Shown: positions 26,105 to 35,242, counted from the first letter of the stretch. The stretch is 64,000 nucleotides of DNA from Bacteroidales bacterium (GCA_028277395.1 JANQGJ010000022.1:62001-126000), one strand, 5' to 3'. Notes: a model not told the origin generated them from the sequence alone. A program made the numbers and translations.

Positions 26105-28453
26105 ATGAATATACAGAAAATAAATAGCTGGTTTCAGGAAAGAGCAGATGAAATCATAAAAAAACGATGGTTGATCATAATACTGTTTGTTATTACTTTA
26201 GCCATTGGATTTAATGGATTAAAATTCTTAAATGTAGAATCTTCCTCTGAAAACTACTTTTTGGAAGATGATCCTGTACTTGTTAAATCAGAAGAGTTTA
26301 AAGAAATATTTGGTAATGATTATTTTGTTGCTGTATTAACGAGCTGCGACAATTCATTTACAAATAGATCACTTAATCTGATACGGGAGCTAACGAATGA
26401 GCTCATGGACAGTATCTCTTATGCCGACAAAATTACTTCTCTTACTGATATAGAATTTCTTACAGGGACAGAATTCGGCATGCAAATTGATCAAATTGTT
26501 CCAGATATTATCCCACATGATCAGAATCTTCTTGACAGTATCAGGATTAAAGCTTACAGTAAACCCAAAATTGCTGAGCGTCTGATATCTAAAGATGGGA
26601 AATTATCATGGATTATTCTTAAACTTCGTACATTTCCTGAAAAAGAAGTTTGGAAAAACGAACCGAATCCTGTTGTTCCCGAATACTTAACAGGTAGTGA
26701 AGTTGAGAATATAATTACCAAAGAAAAATACAGGCCCATATCTCCAAAGGCCACCGGGATGCCATACCTGACGTACAAGAAACAAAACTATTTTGGCAGA
26801 GAGGCGGGAAAAGTAATGAGTCTGGCGTTAGTTTTCGCAATTTTAGTATTAATATTCGCAACTAAGTCACTTCGGGGAGTATTGGTTCCTCTTATTACTT
26901 CAATAAGCTCAATTGTAATTGTATATGGAATTCTGGGATATATCGGATATCTAATTGACAGCTCGATGTTAAGTATTCCGATTTTGCTTGCCCTGGCAAT
27001 TGCCATTGCATATAATATTCACATCTTCAGTTTCTTCAGGAGAAGTTTTCTAATTCATGGTCAAAGAAAAAAAGCAGTAACCGAGGCTCTTAGTGAAATG
27101 GGCTGGCCGATATTATTCTCAGCATTAACAACTATGGGCGCTTTACTCACATTTTTAATTATTCCGATGAAACCACTACAATTCGTTGGATTCGCAACTT
27201 CAGGTTGTGTACTCGTAACATTATTGATAGTAATTTTTTTAATGCCGGCATTATTAAGCTTTGGAAAAAACAGGAAACCACATCACTCATTTGAGAAAAA
27301 AGGTGGAAGATGGCTTGATTTAAAACTGGTTAAACTTGGGAGTTTTGTTTTAAAGTACCCCAAATCAATTATTATTACATCAGTAGTATTGGTGGTTTTT
27401 CTGATTATTGGGGCCACAAAAGTAGAAGCTGCGTTTGATGTTGAGAAAACAATGGGACGAAACATACCATATGTTGCTGACCTTCTCGACATAAGTGAAT
27501 CAGAATTAGGATCACTTTATTCATATGATGTGCTAATTGAGTTTGATGAAAACGACAAAGCAAAATTACCGGATAATCTGAAAAAACTTGATCAGGTAGC
27601 TACTTATGCTGAAGGTTTTGTACTTACCAAAAGAACAACTTCCATACTTAATATAATTAAGGATCTTAATCAAACACTTAATGAAAATAAAGAGGAATAT
27701 TATTCGATACCTGAAAACGAGAATCAGGTTGCCCAGATGCTGTTGTTATATGAGAACTCAGGTGGGACAGAATCTGAATATTGGATGGATTATGATTACA
27801 AACGCCTTAGATTGATGGTTGAATTAAGTACATTCAACTCAGGAGAAGCAGAAAGAGAGCTGGCCGACATACAGAAAATGGCCGGAGAATTATTTTCGGA
27901 TGCACAGGTAACTGTTGTAGGTAATCTACCACAATTCACAACAATGATGCAATACGTTGTGAGAGGACAGGTTAAATCATTTGCCATTGCTCTTGTTGTT
28001 ATCATGTTATTATTAATGTTAGTATTTGGAAGCATTAGAATCGGACTGATCGGACTAATCCCAAACATAGCACCGGCCATTGCTGTTGGTGGGGTTATGG
28101 GTTGGCTGGGTATTCCTTTGGATATGATGACCGCTACCATTATACCAATGATACTCGGACTTGCCGTTGATGATACAATTCATTTCATTAACCACGGAAA
28201 ATTGGAATTTAACAGAACATTAAGCTACAACATATCAATACGTAACACATTTAGAACAGTGGGAGTAGCTCTATTTCTGGCAACAGTAATTATTTCAGCA
28301 AATTTCCTGGTTTATACTACTTCAACTGCAAATAATTTTGTAAATCTTGGAATGCTGGCAGTAATTGGAATGTTTGCAGCACTTTTTGCTGATTTTTTTG
28401 TAACACCCGTTTTGTTCAAATGGTTTGAAATATTCGGTAAAGAAAAAAGATAA
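26105..28453 (+). CDS. MMPL/RND superfamily exporter
   Basis: About 782 residues from the ATG at 26105. The earlier possible start at 26003 lies within the CDF gene and adds unrelated residues. The protein has the RND/MMPL plan twice: one helix, a large periplasmic loop (about 40-220), five to six helices (about 235-400), then a second loop and helix bundle, with PNIAPAIAVGGVMGWLGIPLDMMTA and MILGLAVDDTIHF in the C-terminal half (Asp-Asp of the proton relay). MMPL pumps move lipids, hopanoids or other hydrophobic compounds into the periplasm. Its LolA-like and barrel neighbours fit a trans-envelope lipid route. Confidence 0.87.
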   Translation: MNIQKINSWFQERADEIIKKRWLIIILFVITLAIGFNGLKFLNVESSSENYFLEDDPVLVKSEEFKEIFGNDYFVAVLTSCDNSFTNRSLNLIRELTNELMDSISYADKITSLTDIEFLTGTEFGMQIDQIVPDIIPHDQNLLDSIRIKAYSKPKIAERLISKDGKLSWIILKLRTFPEKEVWKNEPNPVVPEYLTGSEVENIITKEKYRPISPKATGMPYLTYKKQNYFGREAGKVMSLALVFAILVLIFATKSLRGVLVPLITSISSIVIVYGILGYIGYLIDSSMLSIPILLALAIAIAYNIHIFSFFRRSFLIHGQRKKAVTEALSEMGWPILFSALTTMGALLTFLIIPMKPLQFVGFATSGCVLVTLLIVIFLMPALLSFGKNRKPHHSFEKKGGRWLDLKLVKLGSFVLKYPKSIIITSVVLVVFLIIGATKVEAAFDVEKTMGRNIPYVADLLDISESELGSLYSYDVLIEFDENDKAKLPDNLKKLDQVATYAEGFVLTKRTTSILNIIKDLNQTLNENKEEYYSIPENENQVAQMLLLYENSGGTESEYWMDYDYKRLRLMVELSTFNSGEAERELADIQKMAGELFSDAQVTVVGNLPQFTTMMQYVVRGQVKSFAIALVVIMLLLMLVFGSIRIGLIGLIPNIAPAIAVGGVMGWLGIPLDMMTATIIPMILGLAVDDTIHFINHGKLEFNRTLSYNISIRNTFRTVGVALFLATVIISANFLVYTTSTANNFVNLGMLAVIGMFAALFADFFVTPVLFKWFEIFGKEKR

Positions 28454-28479
28454 AGAACTAAAAACAAATCAAAATAATA

Positions 28480-29277
28480 ATGAAAAATATTAATAGTAAT
28501 AAAATGGTATGGGCAATGATTTTTGTAATTGCCGGATTAAATATTAACATTAACGCTCAAACCCTAACAGGAAGACAAATAATGCAGAACGTTAAGGACA
28601 GGCCTGACGGGGAATCACGTTATTCTGAAATGAAAATGGAATTGATAAATAAAAGGAACAAAAAAAGAGTAAGGGAAGTTAAATCATATTCCATTGACAT
28701 AGGAGAAGATAAAAAGACAATAATGTTTTTTCTTTATCCCGGTGATGTTAAAGGGACCGGTTTTTTGACCTGGGACTATGATGAAATTGGAAAAGATGAC
28801 GATAAATGGTTATACCTTCCGGCAATGAAGAAAACCAGGCGTATAAGTGGTTCTTCGGCAAAAAAAGATTACTTTATGGGTACCGATTTCACATATGATG
28901 ATATGGGAAGTCGAAATGTCGACGAAGATGATCATAAACTACTAAGGGAAGAAGAATTTGAAGGACATAATTGCTGGGTTATTGAATCTGTTTCAAAAGA
29001 CAAACAAAGCCTGTTCTCAAAAAAGATATCATGGATACGAAAGGACTGTCTGGTCGCTTTAAAAGTTGAATATTATGACAAACTTAATAAGCTACACAGG
29101 GAACTAATACTATCAGATATAAAAAAGGTAGATGGTTTTTGGCAGGCCAATAAATTGCATATGACTAATGTTCAAGATAACCATCAAACTATAATTACAT
29201 TGTCAAATTCCAGATTTAATGTAGATGTCAATGAAGAACAATTTACAGTTTCCAATTTGGAAAGGGGAGATATATAA
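28480..29277 (+). CDS. LolA-like periplasmic 'outer membrane lipoprotein-sorting' protein
   Basis: A 265-residue secreted protein with a signal peptide (about 1-26, ININAQ). The mature part matches the LolA-like family found beside MMPL pumps: [70 protein letters not shown] and a C-terminal [17 protein letters not shown]. It is probably a periplasmic shuttle for a lipid-like cargo between the pump and the outer membrane. It is not the housekeeping LolA, which differs in length and motif. It lies 26 bases after the pump gene. Confidence 0.85.
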   Translation: MKNINSNKMVWAMIFVIAGLNININAQTLTGRQIMQNVKDRPDGESRYSEMKMELINKRNKKRVREVKSYSIDIGEDKKTIMFFLYPGDVKGTGFLTWDYDEIGKDDDKWLYLPAMKKTRRISGSSAKKDYFMGTDFTYDDMGSRNVDEDDHKLLREEEFEGHNCWVIESVSKDKQSLFSKKISWIRKDCLVALKVEYYDKLNKLHRELILSDIKKVDGFWQANKLHMTNVQDNHQTIITLSNSRFNVDVNEEQFTVSNLERGDI

Positions 29278-29356
29278 AAACTGGTCAAATAAGTATATGG
29301 TTTTACTCATAACTTATTATTACTATAATAAAGTATAAGCACTAAATAATACAGAT

Positions 29357-30586
29357 GTGAATCGTTTCATATTTTCAATGCTATTTGTATTATGGGCAAT
29401 ATGTTCATACTCACAAAACTTAAATAATGATCTGAGTTTTACAGGGTTCATTGATACATATCATGCCGTTAGAAGTAGTTCCCCCAATGATTTTCTAAGC
29501 TCCCGCTCACGATTCCGGGGAGAGATTAAAATGCATAAAGGTTCTTCGTATCTGTTTACCTCATTTAATGTAGTTCACAATAGTATAATTGAATCTCTGA
29601 CAGGAGTGGATTTGCGGGAAGCCTTTTTTGATTATTCCGGAAAATCATTTAGCTTAAAAGCCGGCCGACAACTTGTTAACTGGGGTGTTGCTGATGGAAT
29701 GAGAATTACAAATATAATCTCAGCTATGGACATGACCGAATTCCTGGCCCAGGATTATGATGATATATTAATGCCTGTAAATGGTATAAAGCTTACCTGG
29801 ATCAATACAAAGGTTAATATTGAAATAATATTTGTACCGATCCCAACATTCTCAATAATTCCACATAGTAATGAAAACCCATGGTCCATATTTCCTTCAA
29901 ACGAAAATCCTGTATATGATATAAATATGGACAATAAGCCTGATTACACACTGGATAACAGCGAGTATGGTACAAGGATATCATTTTTTTTAGCAGGTAT
30001 AGATTTTTCCTTCTCAGCACTAAACACATGGAACAAAACACCTGTATTTACCCGAACTCTGTCATCCGAAAAAGATACTCTTTTTGTTGATGCACATTAT
30101 TACAGATTAAATATGCTTGGATCTGATTTCTCATTACCAAAAGGAGAGTTTGTATTCAGAGGTGAAATTGCATATTATTTTAATGAATTTCATGAAGTTA
30201 ACAACTCAGCAGATCCCGTTAACAAGAGCTCGGCTAACTGGCTTTTGGGAATCGACTGGTACCCGGGAAATGAATGGACAATAACATCGCAATATTCTCA
30301 TAAATTTATTCCAAACTATGTGGACGTATTGGTTGAAAACGAAAATACTGTTCTATCAACAGTTGGAATAACAAAAAAAATATTTCGCAGCACCTTAACA
30401 ATATCCACATTTGCATACATCGACCTCACAAACAATGGCTTTTATGATCGTAGTAGTCTGAACTATTCCCTTTCTGACGAAATAAATATAATGTTAGGGT
30501 ACGATTGGTTCAATGGTGAGAAAGGTATATTTGGTTACTACAATAATAATTCAGAATTCTGGATAAAAGCCAGGTATTGTTTTTAA
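29357..30586 (+). CDS. predicted outer-membrane beta-barrel protein beside the MMPL system
   Basis: A 409-residue protein starting at GTG (the overlapping ATG at 29355 is followed by a stop). It has a signal peptide (about 1-19, CSYSQ), then alternating beta strands with LSFTGFIDTYHAV, SLKAGRQLVNWGVADGMRITN and a C-terminal WIKARYCF ending in Phe, as in porin-like proteins. The early GRQxxxWG feature resembles DUF1302-type barrels found with MMPL and LolA-like genes in other bacteria. It would be the outer-membrane part of the export route; this is an inference from gene order. Confidence 0.75.
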   Translation: MNRFIFSMLFVLWAICSYSQNLNNDLSFTGFIDTYHAVRSSSPNDFLSSRSRFRGEIKMHKGSSYLFTSFNVVHNSIIESLTGVDLREAFFDYSGKSFSLKAGRQLVNWGVADGMRITNIISAMDMTEFLAQDYDDILMPVNGIKLTWINTKVNIEIIFVPIPTFSIIPHSNENPWSIFPSNENPVYDINMDNKPDYTLDNSEYGTRISFFLAGIDFSFSALNTWNKTPVFTRTLSSEKDTLFVDAHYYRLNMLGSDFSLPKGEFVFRGEIAYYFNEFHEVNNSADPVNKSSANWLLGIDWYPGNEWTITSQYSHKFIPNYVDVLVENENTVLSTVGITKKIFRSTLTISTFAYIDLTNNGFYDRSSLNYSLSDEINIMLGYDWFNGEKGIFGYYNNNSEFWIKARYCF

Positions 30587-30618
30587 TCTGAAAAAACGAA
30601 ACTCTGATCCAACTTCCG

Positions 30619-30643
30619 AAATCATTACAATTAGGTATTGTAG
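30619..30643 (+). promoter_or_regulatory. candidate CRP/FNR-type site upstream of flavodoxin
   Basis: It contains the perfect palindrome TACAAT-TAGGT-ATTGTA (30626-30642). A nearly identical 25-bp element (22 of 25 matches) lies at 34026-34050. In both copies TTGCAAT begins exactly 23 bases after the element's last base, next to a probable -7 box, which puts the palindrome centre near -41 as for class II activators. Confidence 0.6.
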
Positions 30644-30697
30644 GTGTTATATAAACAATACATTTTTGCAATTTAAATTAGTCTAAATAAATTAAAA

Positions 30698-31204
30698 ATG
30701 CAAAGTGTAGGAATTTTTTACGGTTCATCAACCGGTAATACCGAATCAGCAGCCAAACTTATTCAAGAGGCTCTTGGTAAAGAAAATGTACAAATTTTTG
30801 ATGTTGCAAATACCAGTTCGGACGAAACTGCTAATTATAACAATCTGATTTTCGGAGCCTCTACGTGGGGACTGGGAGATATGCAGGAAGATTTTGAAGA
30901 GTTTTTATCTGATTTGAGTAATGAAAACCTTGAGGGTAAAAAGATTGCACTATATGGATATGGCGATCAGGAAACTTATCCTGATACTTTTGTTGATGCA
31001 ATTGGGGATATTTACAATGAATTAGTGGATAAGGGATGTGAAATTATTGGTTTCGTATCTACAGATGGTTATGAATATGATGAATCAAAAGCAGAAATTG
31101 AAGGACAATTTGCCGGTTTAGCTCTGGATGAGGAAAACCAAAGTGGTTTAACAAATGACAGAATCATTGAATGGACCGGTAAATTAAAGGAACAATTTGT
31201 TTAG
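30698..31204 (+). CDS. fldA: flavodoxin, long chain
   Basis: A 168-residue FMN electron carrier. It has the phosphate-binding loop GSSTGNTESAA (9-19), a second FMN loop GASTWGLGDMQEDFEEF and GYGDQETYPDTFVDA. The length and the inserted GYGDxxxYxDxFxxA region mark the long-chain type. Flavodoxin replaces ferredoxin when iron is short or under oxidative stress. It is followed by a DUF2023 gene, its usual neighbour in Bacteroidota. The element at 30619-30643 suggests control by a CRP/FNR-like protein. Confidence 0.95.
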   Translation: MQSVGIFYGSSTGNTESAAKLIQEALGKENVQIFDVANTSSDETANYNNLIFGASTWGLGDMQEDFEEFLSDLSNENLEGKKIALYGYGDQETYPDTFVDAIGDIYNELVDKGCEIIGFVSTDGYEYDESKAEIEGQFAGLALDEENQSGLTNDRIIEWTGKLKEQFV

Positions 31205-31571
31205 CGATTACAAAATCGATTTTAACAAATATCTATTATCACTTAATCAGGCAGAGTCCTTTTGTTACAAACTGTTAATTATGAATAGATTACCCATATG
31301 CAAGATCAAAGAAAGAATCGGTAAAATTATTTTTTCATCCATTTTAATTTAGTTTTTGACATCGCATGTTAGTAAGTATATGGAAAAATAGATTCAAAAC
31401 AAAAGTGACCTGCCTGATATTATTTATTGATCAACTGGTAATAACAACTTTTAAACCTCAAAGAGCTATTCGAACACAAATAACTATTAAATACCCGACT
31501 CAAAGATGTTTAGAAACCTGAAAAGAAATACCTGTAATTATCTGATAGAACCAAACTATAAGACGAAAACT
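31205..31571. other. intergenic region between flavodoxin and DUF2023
   Basis: About 370 bases without a supported gene. The self-complementary AAAATCGATTTT (31212-31223) follows the flavodoxin stop but has no T-run. No promoter box with a full match was found. Confidence 0.45.
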
Positions 31572-31967
31572 ATGCAAATAACTTGTAACGACTATAAAAC
31601 GGCAGAAATGCAGGTACTGCTACACCATGTGTATGAATACAAAAAAGGGTTGAGAAACCTTGTATTGCACACAATGAGCACAAATGAACAATATAAAACA
31701 GAAGAACTTCTTACCCGAAAAGGGATCAGCTACTTTATGGTTAGAGTAAATTCAAAGAAGATCAATGTCTTTTTTGGAAATAAACAATGTGTAAAGATAA
31801 TTGAGTCTTTCGGAGATAAGTCACTTTCAGATTTTACAGTTGAAGAAGATTTTATACTTGGGATAATGTTAGGATATGACCGCATGCAACAATGTAACAG
31901 ATATATCAAACGCAAATGTATCGATCAGGATATAGTTATAATAAATGAATTAGCAGTTAATAATTAG
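31572..31967 (+). CDS. DUF2023 protein (flavodoxin-associated)
   Basis: About 131 residues from the ATG at 31572. The frame is open back to 31506, but the extra residues do not belong to the family. The family core is MQVLLHHVYEYKKGLRNLVLHTM, which could itself be the start (31608), followed by YFMVRVNSKKINVFFGNKQCVKII and DFTVEEDFILGIMLGYDRMQQCNRYIKR. DUF2023 genes lie next to flavodoxin genes in many Bacteroidota. The protein is soluble, and a role in flavodoxin maturation or redox coupling is only a guess. Confidence 0.85.
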   Translation: MQITCNDYKTAEMQVLLHHVYEYKKGLRNLVLHTMSTNEQYKTEELLTRKGISYFMVRVNSKKINVFFGNKQCVKIIESFGDKSLSDFTVEEDFILGIMLGYDRMQQCNRYIKRKCIDQDIVIINELAVNN

Positions 31968-31979
31968 CTCTATATAAAG

Positions 31980-32684
31980 ATGGAAAATTGGTATAAACTT
32001 AAAAATCAATTCGATAAACTGGATGTGCGAAAGCTTACCGGGAACTTTCTTCCCGGGATATTAAAAAAGGCCCAGGATCTTGAGGAAGGAATGGGACTAC
32101 ATATTATCCAGAGTTTTGAACCAATTCCTTTGTATTCAACATTAAAAGAATTGGGTTTTGAATATATTACTGACAAAATATCAGATGTTGAATACCATGT
32201 ATACTTCTATCGGATAAAAAAAATTGATTCTACCTTCCCCGGAGGATTAGATATTCCTTTAAAGCCAACTGCTATAGTTAATTTTAATAAAATAGATCCG
32301 AAACTGGCTGACAATGTGGTTAATTTCTGGAACTATATTTGGGGAAAGGGAAGTCCGGCAATTAGTACCCAAACCCGTTTGCTTCTGTCATTGGCAAACG
32401 GTGTTGGTGCCGGGCGTATGCGACAGGCAACACGTGAGTTTATTAAAGCCTATTCAATTGGTGTAACCATTGCCGAATTTGATGAATTGTTTGCGTTATT
32501 TGCATGGAATCAGGGAATCGGGCATTTTGCATCTGAAATTGGCCCGTCTTCATTATTTGCAGTTTATAGTTATGCAAAATCACAGGAAGAAAAGGGTACA
32601 GAAAGAAGTGAAATATTGAAAAAACTATTGGAAAGATTTGGGGAAAATAATCCTGATGTTGGCACTTTCTTTAAAAGTAGCTAG
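31980..32684 (+). CDS. DUF2249 fused to an AhpD/carboxymuconolactone-decarboxylase-like domain
   Basis: A 234-residue cytoplasmic protein with two parts. Residues about 10-85 match DUF2249: LDVRKLTGNFLPGILKKAQDLEEGMGLHI, SFEPIPLYSTLKELGFEYI. Residues about 100-225 are helical and resemble AhpD/CMD domains: STQTRLLLSLANGVGAGRMRQATREFIKAYSIGVTIAEFDELFALFAWNQG, yet the redox CxxC of AhpD is absent. DUF2249 proteins are often encoded near nitric-oxide and hemerythrin genes. It begins 12 bases after DUF2023. The missing Cys pair argues against AhpD-type peroxide reduction. Confidence 0.75.
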   Translation: MENWYKLKNQFDKLDVRKLTGNFLPGILKKAQDLEEGMGLHIIQSFEPIPLYSTLKELGFEYITDKISDVEYHVYFYRIKKIDSTFPGGLDIPLKPTAIVNFNKIDPKLADNVVNFWNYIWGKGSPAISTQTRLLLSLANGVGAGRMRQATREFIKAYSIGVTIAEFDELFALFAWNQGIGHFASEIGPSSLFAVYSYAKSQEEKGTERSEILKKLLERFGENNPDVGTFFKSS

Positions 32685-32866
32685 TATGGCAATAAATCAT
32701 AAATCTTTTTTCTGATTTAAAGAAATCCGATCAATTTTATGATCAAACATATGTACAAAAAAGTGCAACATTAATTGCTTCTGTAAATCTCAGCAGATAA
32801 ATGTTATTAGTTCGCACATAAAGTACAACGAGTAAAATCATTAATATTCTTAATACCGAAAATATA

Positions 32867-33988
32867 ATGAGTAGAAGAATTTGGGAAATCAATGAGAAAT
32901 ACCTCTGCCCAGTTACCGGGTTTTGTCTTTCTATCTCTGATCAAATCCAGATAATCAGAAAATACTGTCCAAAACACAAAAGGAGATCAGCATTTCGAAG
33001 AATGCATGATTTTATGATCTCTAACATATCCATTGAATCACCACTTTCAAAACATGTGCAAAAATTACTTGATAAGAAGTATAGTTCAAAAATTCAGGAA
33101 TGGTCGGAAATATCTGATGAGAAGTGGGCATCGCAGGCAGATTCATTTTTAAATGTTGATGATTTTGATGCTTTTATATGGGTGTCGGCAACCTGTAAAA
33201 ACCTGAAGGACAACGAAATTGAACGTATAATGGGTAGGATTCATATGTACACTCATTACATGTTCTTTGAATTTCAGGATGCCAAGACACAGGTTCAAAA
33301 TACTGAAATACAATATGGTACTCTTAGTAACAAGTATAAAAACATACGAGCAAGACATAAAGAACTTGAAAGTAATCTAGCCACGTTAAAATCAGAAAAT
33401 ACTCAACTTCTTAATCAGAATACGCAATTAAAGAGAGAAATTGAAAGAGTGAAATCAGATAATAATTCTGATGTTAATTTCATCGAAAAAATAAAAACCC
33501 TTGAAAAGCAAATCAATCTTAAGGAATCAGCAATAATAAACCTAAAAACTATTAACAAACAATTAAATAAAAAGGTTAGTTCTCAATCATTTTTACTTAA
33601 TGAAATGGAACATGAATTTGAGATAATCCTAAATAATATTAAAGCGCAGGCTACCAGATGTAATGATTGCGATAAAATTGACCTATGTCAGCAAAGAGTT
33701 CTTATTGTAGGAGGAATAACAAAAATGGAAGCTTATTACCGCAAACTGGTAACTGAACTGGGTGGTCAATTCCAATACCATGATGGTTATTGCAAAAGTG
33801 GTGAGGTAGTTTTAAGCAATTTGGTAAAACAATCCGACATTGTGATATGCCCTGTTGATGTAAACAGTCATGCTGCATGTTTACAGGTAAAAAAAACATG
33901 TAAAGAATCGGGTAAAGAATTTCATATGTTAAGAAAATCAAGCGTTAGCACTATTTACAATACCCTGATTAATGTAGCCAGGACATAA
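32867..33988 (+). CDS. coiled-coil protein with C-terminal DUF2325
   Basis: A 373-residue soluble protein. The N-terminal part (about 1-135) contains CPVTGFCLS and a CPKHKRR segment, which could hold metal. A long coiled coil covers about 135-250 (heptads rich in Leu, Glu, Lys, Asn). The C-terminus (about 272-370) has CNDCDKIDLCQQ, then DUF2325: RVLIVGGITKMEAYYRKLVTELGGQFQYHDG, LSNLVKQSDIVICPVDVNSHAAC and KESGKEFHMLRKSSVSTIYNTL. DUF2325 proteins have no defined role. The Cys-rich segment beside DUF2325 suggests metal or redox sensing. Confidence 0.8.
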   Translation: MSRRIWEINEKYLCPVTGFCLSISDQIQIIRKYCPKHKRRSAFRRMHDFMISNISIESPLSKHVQKLLDKKYSSKIQEWSEISDEKWASQADSFLNVDDFDAFIWVSATCKNLKDNEIERIMGRIHMYTHYMFFEFQDAKTQVQNTEIQYGTLSNKYKNIRARHKELESNLATLKSENTQLLNQNTQLKREIERVKSDNNSDVNFIEKIKTLEKQINLKESAIINLKTINKQLNKKVSSQSFLLNEMEHEFEIILNNIKAQATRCNDCDKIDLCQQRVLIVGGITKMEAYYRKLVTELGGQFQYHDGYCKSGEVVLSNLVKQSDIVICPVDVNSHAACLQVKKTCKESGKEFHMLRKSSVSTIYNTLINVART

Positions 33989-34025
33989 TTATCACCTAAA
34001 TAATTAGCAAAAAAGAACAATTGTA

Positions 34026-34050
34026 AAATCATTACATTTTGGTATTGTTG
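34026..34050 (+). promoter_or_regulatory. second copy of the flavodoxin-type regulatory element
   Basis: It matches 30619-30643 at 22 of 25 positions; the three changes are A/T swaps. The palindrome is imperfect here (TACATT-N5-ATTGTT). It lies 59 bases before the TTG start at 34110, against 54 for flavodoxin, with the same distance to TTGCAAT (34073-34079). Confidence 0.6.
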
Positions 34051-34109
34051 TACCATTTTTATTAATATATCATTGCAATATATTTCTCAATCCTGAAAAT
34101 ATAAGGTTT

Positions 34110-34424
34110 TTGAAAAAACTGGTAATAACATACACCATTCTGCTTCTCACATTTACCTGTTATGCAGAAGACAAGGGTTCAGTCATATCCAGTGCAAAAC
34201 CTGAATATAAGAAATTCAGGAATGTCGATTCTGCTGAAATATTGTTCCGAAACATGGAGGTACAGAGGCTACTTTGGAACATGAAATATGATCAAATGAT
34301 TGAATATGAAATAGAAATTGAAAAAGCCGGAGAAGTGGCATCAGAACAATTCTATTTCAAGAAAAGCTTTTTTTGTGTTTTTGATCGTGATATTGGTCAA
34401 ACTATGTTATCAGGACTTCTATAA
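34110..34424 (+). CDS. small secreted protein of unknown function
   Basis: A 104-residue protein that starts with TTG, as no in-frame ATG precedes the signal peptide. Residues 1-19 (MKKLVITYTILLLTFTCYAE) form a signal peptide, followed by a soluble domain with KPEYKKFRNVDSAEILFRNMEVQRLLWNMKYDQMIEYEIEIEKAG. I do not recognise the family. It would be exported to the periplasm. It lies 26 bases before the DUF2249-DUF1858 gene and shares its putative CRP/FNR-type promoter, so it probably takes part in the same response. Confidence 0.65.
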   Translation: MKKLVITYTILLLTFTCYAEDKGSVISSAKPEYKKFRNVDSAEILFRNMEVQRLLWNMKYDQMIEYEIEIEKAGEVASEQFYFKKSFFCVFDRDIGQTMLSGLL

Positions 34425-34450
34425 CCTCTATCTAATAAAACAAACGATAA

Positions 34451-35122
34451 ATGAAAGATAATCTAAAATTTATATTACTGGATGGACGTGGAAAAGACAT
34501 TACTTTTAAAACGGAAATCCTTAACGCCATAAGCAAGTTAAAGCCTGGTGAAGGAATCCACATAATAAAGGAGTTTGAACCTCTTCCACTTTATGCTTTA
34601 ATGGAGAATCATGGGTTTATTAAGACAGTTGACAAAAAGTCGGATAATGAATATCATGCGTGGTTCATTAATAAAAGTGAATTATTTGAACCGGGAGCTA
34701 TTGACAGTATGAATCTAAATAACGAAGATATCAACAAGATACTTGATATTAAACTAAAGGCAATCCGTAGTGAATCATCTCCGGGAGAAGCCTGGGATAT
34801 GATAAACAGAACTTTTGATTCAATTGATTCAGATGATAGTAAAATAAGCGAATATGAAAACAAAGGTGAACATAATTCAGTAAAGTTTAATAAATATAAT
34901 ATTAGTCCCAATGTAGTAATTGCTGCCCTGTTAAAAGAATATCCTTTCCTTAAAGAATTTTTTATAACACTAAATCCAAAATTCAAATTACTAAATAATC
35001 CGGTTGTGTTCAAAACAATGGGTAATATCGCTACCTTAAAAATGATTGCAAAAAGAGGTGGATTCGAGGTATCTGACTTGATCGAAAAAATAGTCGGTGA
35101 GATAGACTCCTACCTGACATAG
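34451..35122 (+). CDS. DUF2249 fused to a C-terminal DUF1858 domain
   Basis: A 223-residue cytoplasmic protein. Residues about 5-75 are DUF2249-like: LLDGRGKDITFKTEILNAISKLKPGEGIHI and EFEPLPLYALMENHGF. After a low-complexity linker (about 85-145), residues about 150-222 match DUF1858 (NISPNVVIAALLKEYPFLKEFFITLNPKFKLLNNPVVFKTMGNIATLKMIAKRGG, then VSDLIEKI). DUF1858 occurs with hemerythrin and hybrid-cluster genes. It is the second DUF2249 protein in 3 kb, with another partner domain. A role in NO or iron-sulfur stress is inferred. Confidence 0.8.
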   Translation: MKDNLKFILLDGRGKDITFKTEILNAISKLKPGEGIHIIKEFEPLPLYALMENHGFIKTVDKKSDNEYHAWFINKSELFEPGAIDSMNLNNEDINKILDIKLKAIRSESSPGEAWDMINRTFDSIDSDDSKISEYENKGEHNSVKFNKYNISPNVVIAALLKEYPFLKEFFITLNPKFKLLNNPVVFKTMGNIATLKMIAKRGGFEVSDLIEKIVGEIDSYLT

Positions 35123-35158
35123 TGTTGGCTTAGCCTTCTACATACGAACTATAAAAAG

Positions 35159-35242
35159 TGCCCAAGAAAAGACTCGAACTTTCACGACCGTGCGGTCACT
35201 ACACCCTGAATGTAGCGCGTCTACCAATTCCGCCACTTGGGC
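35159..35242 (-). tRNA. tRNA-Leu (anticodon CAG)
   Basis: 84 bases. Acceptor arms GCCCAAG (35236-35242 complement) and CTTGGGC (35160-35166 complement) pair, discriminator A. The D-loop is TGGCGGAATTGGTAGACGC, the anticodon stem CTACA/TGTAG encloses TTCAGGG, and the T-arm contains GTTCGAGTC. A long variable arm (GACCGCACGGTC) marks a class II tRNA. The CCA end is not encoded. Confidence 0.93.
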
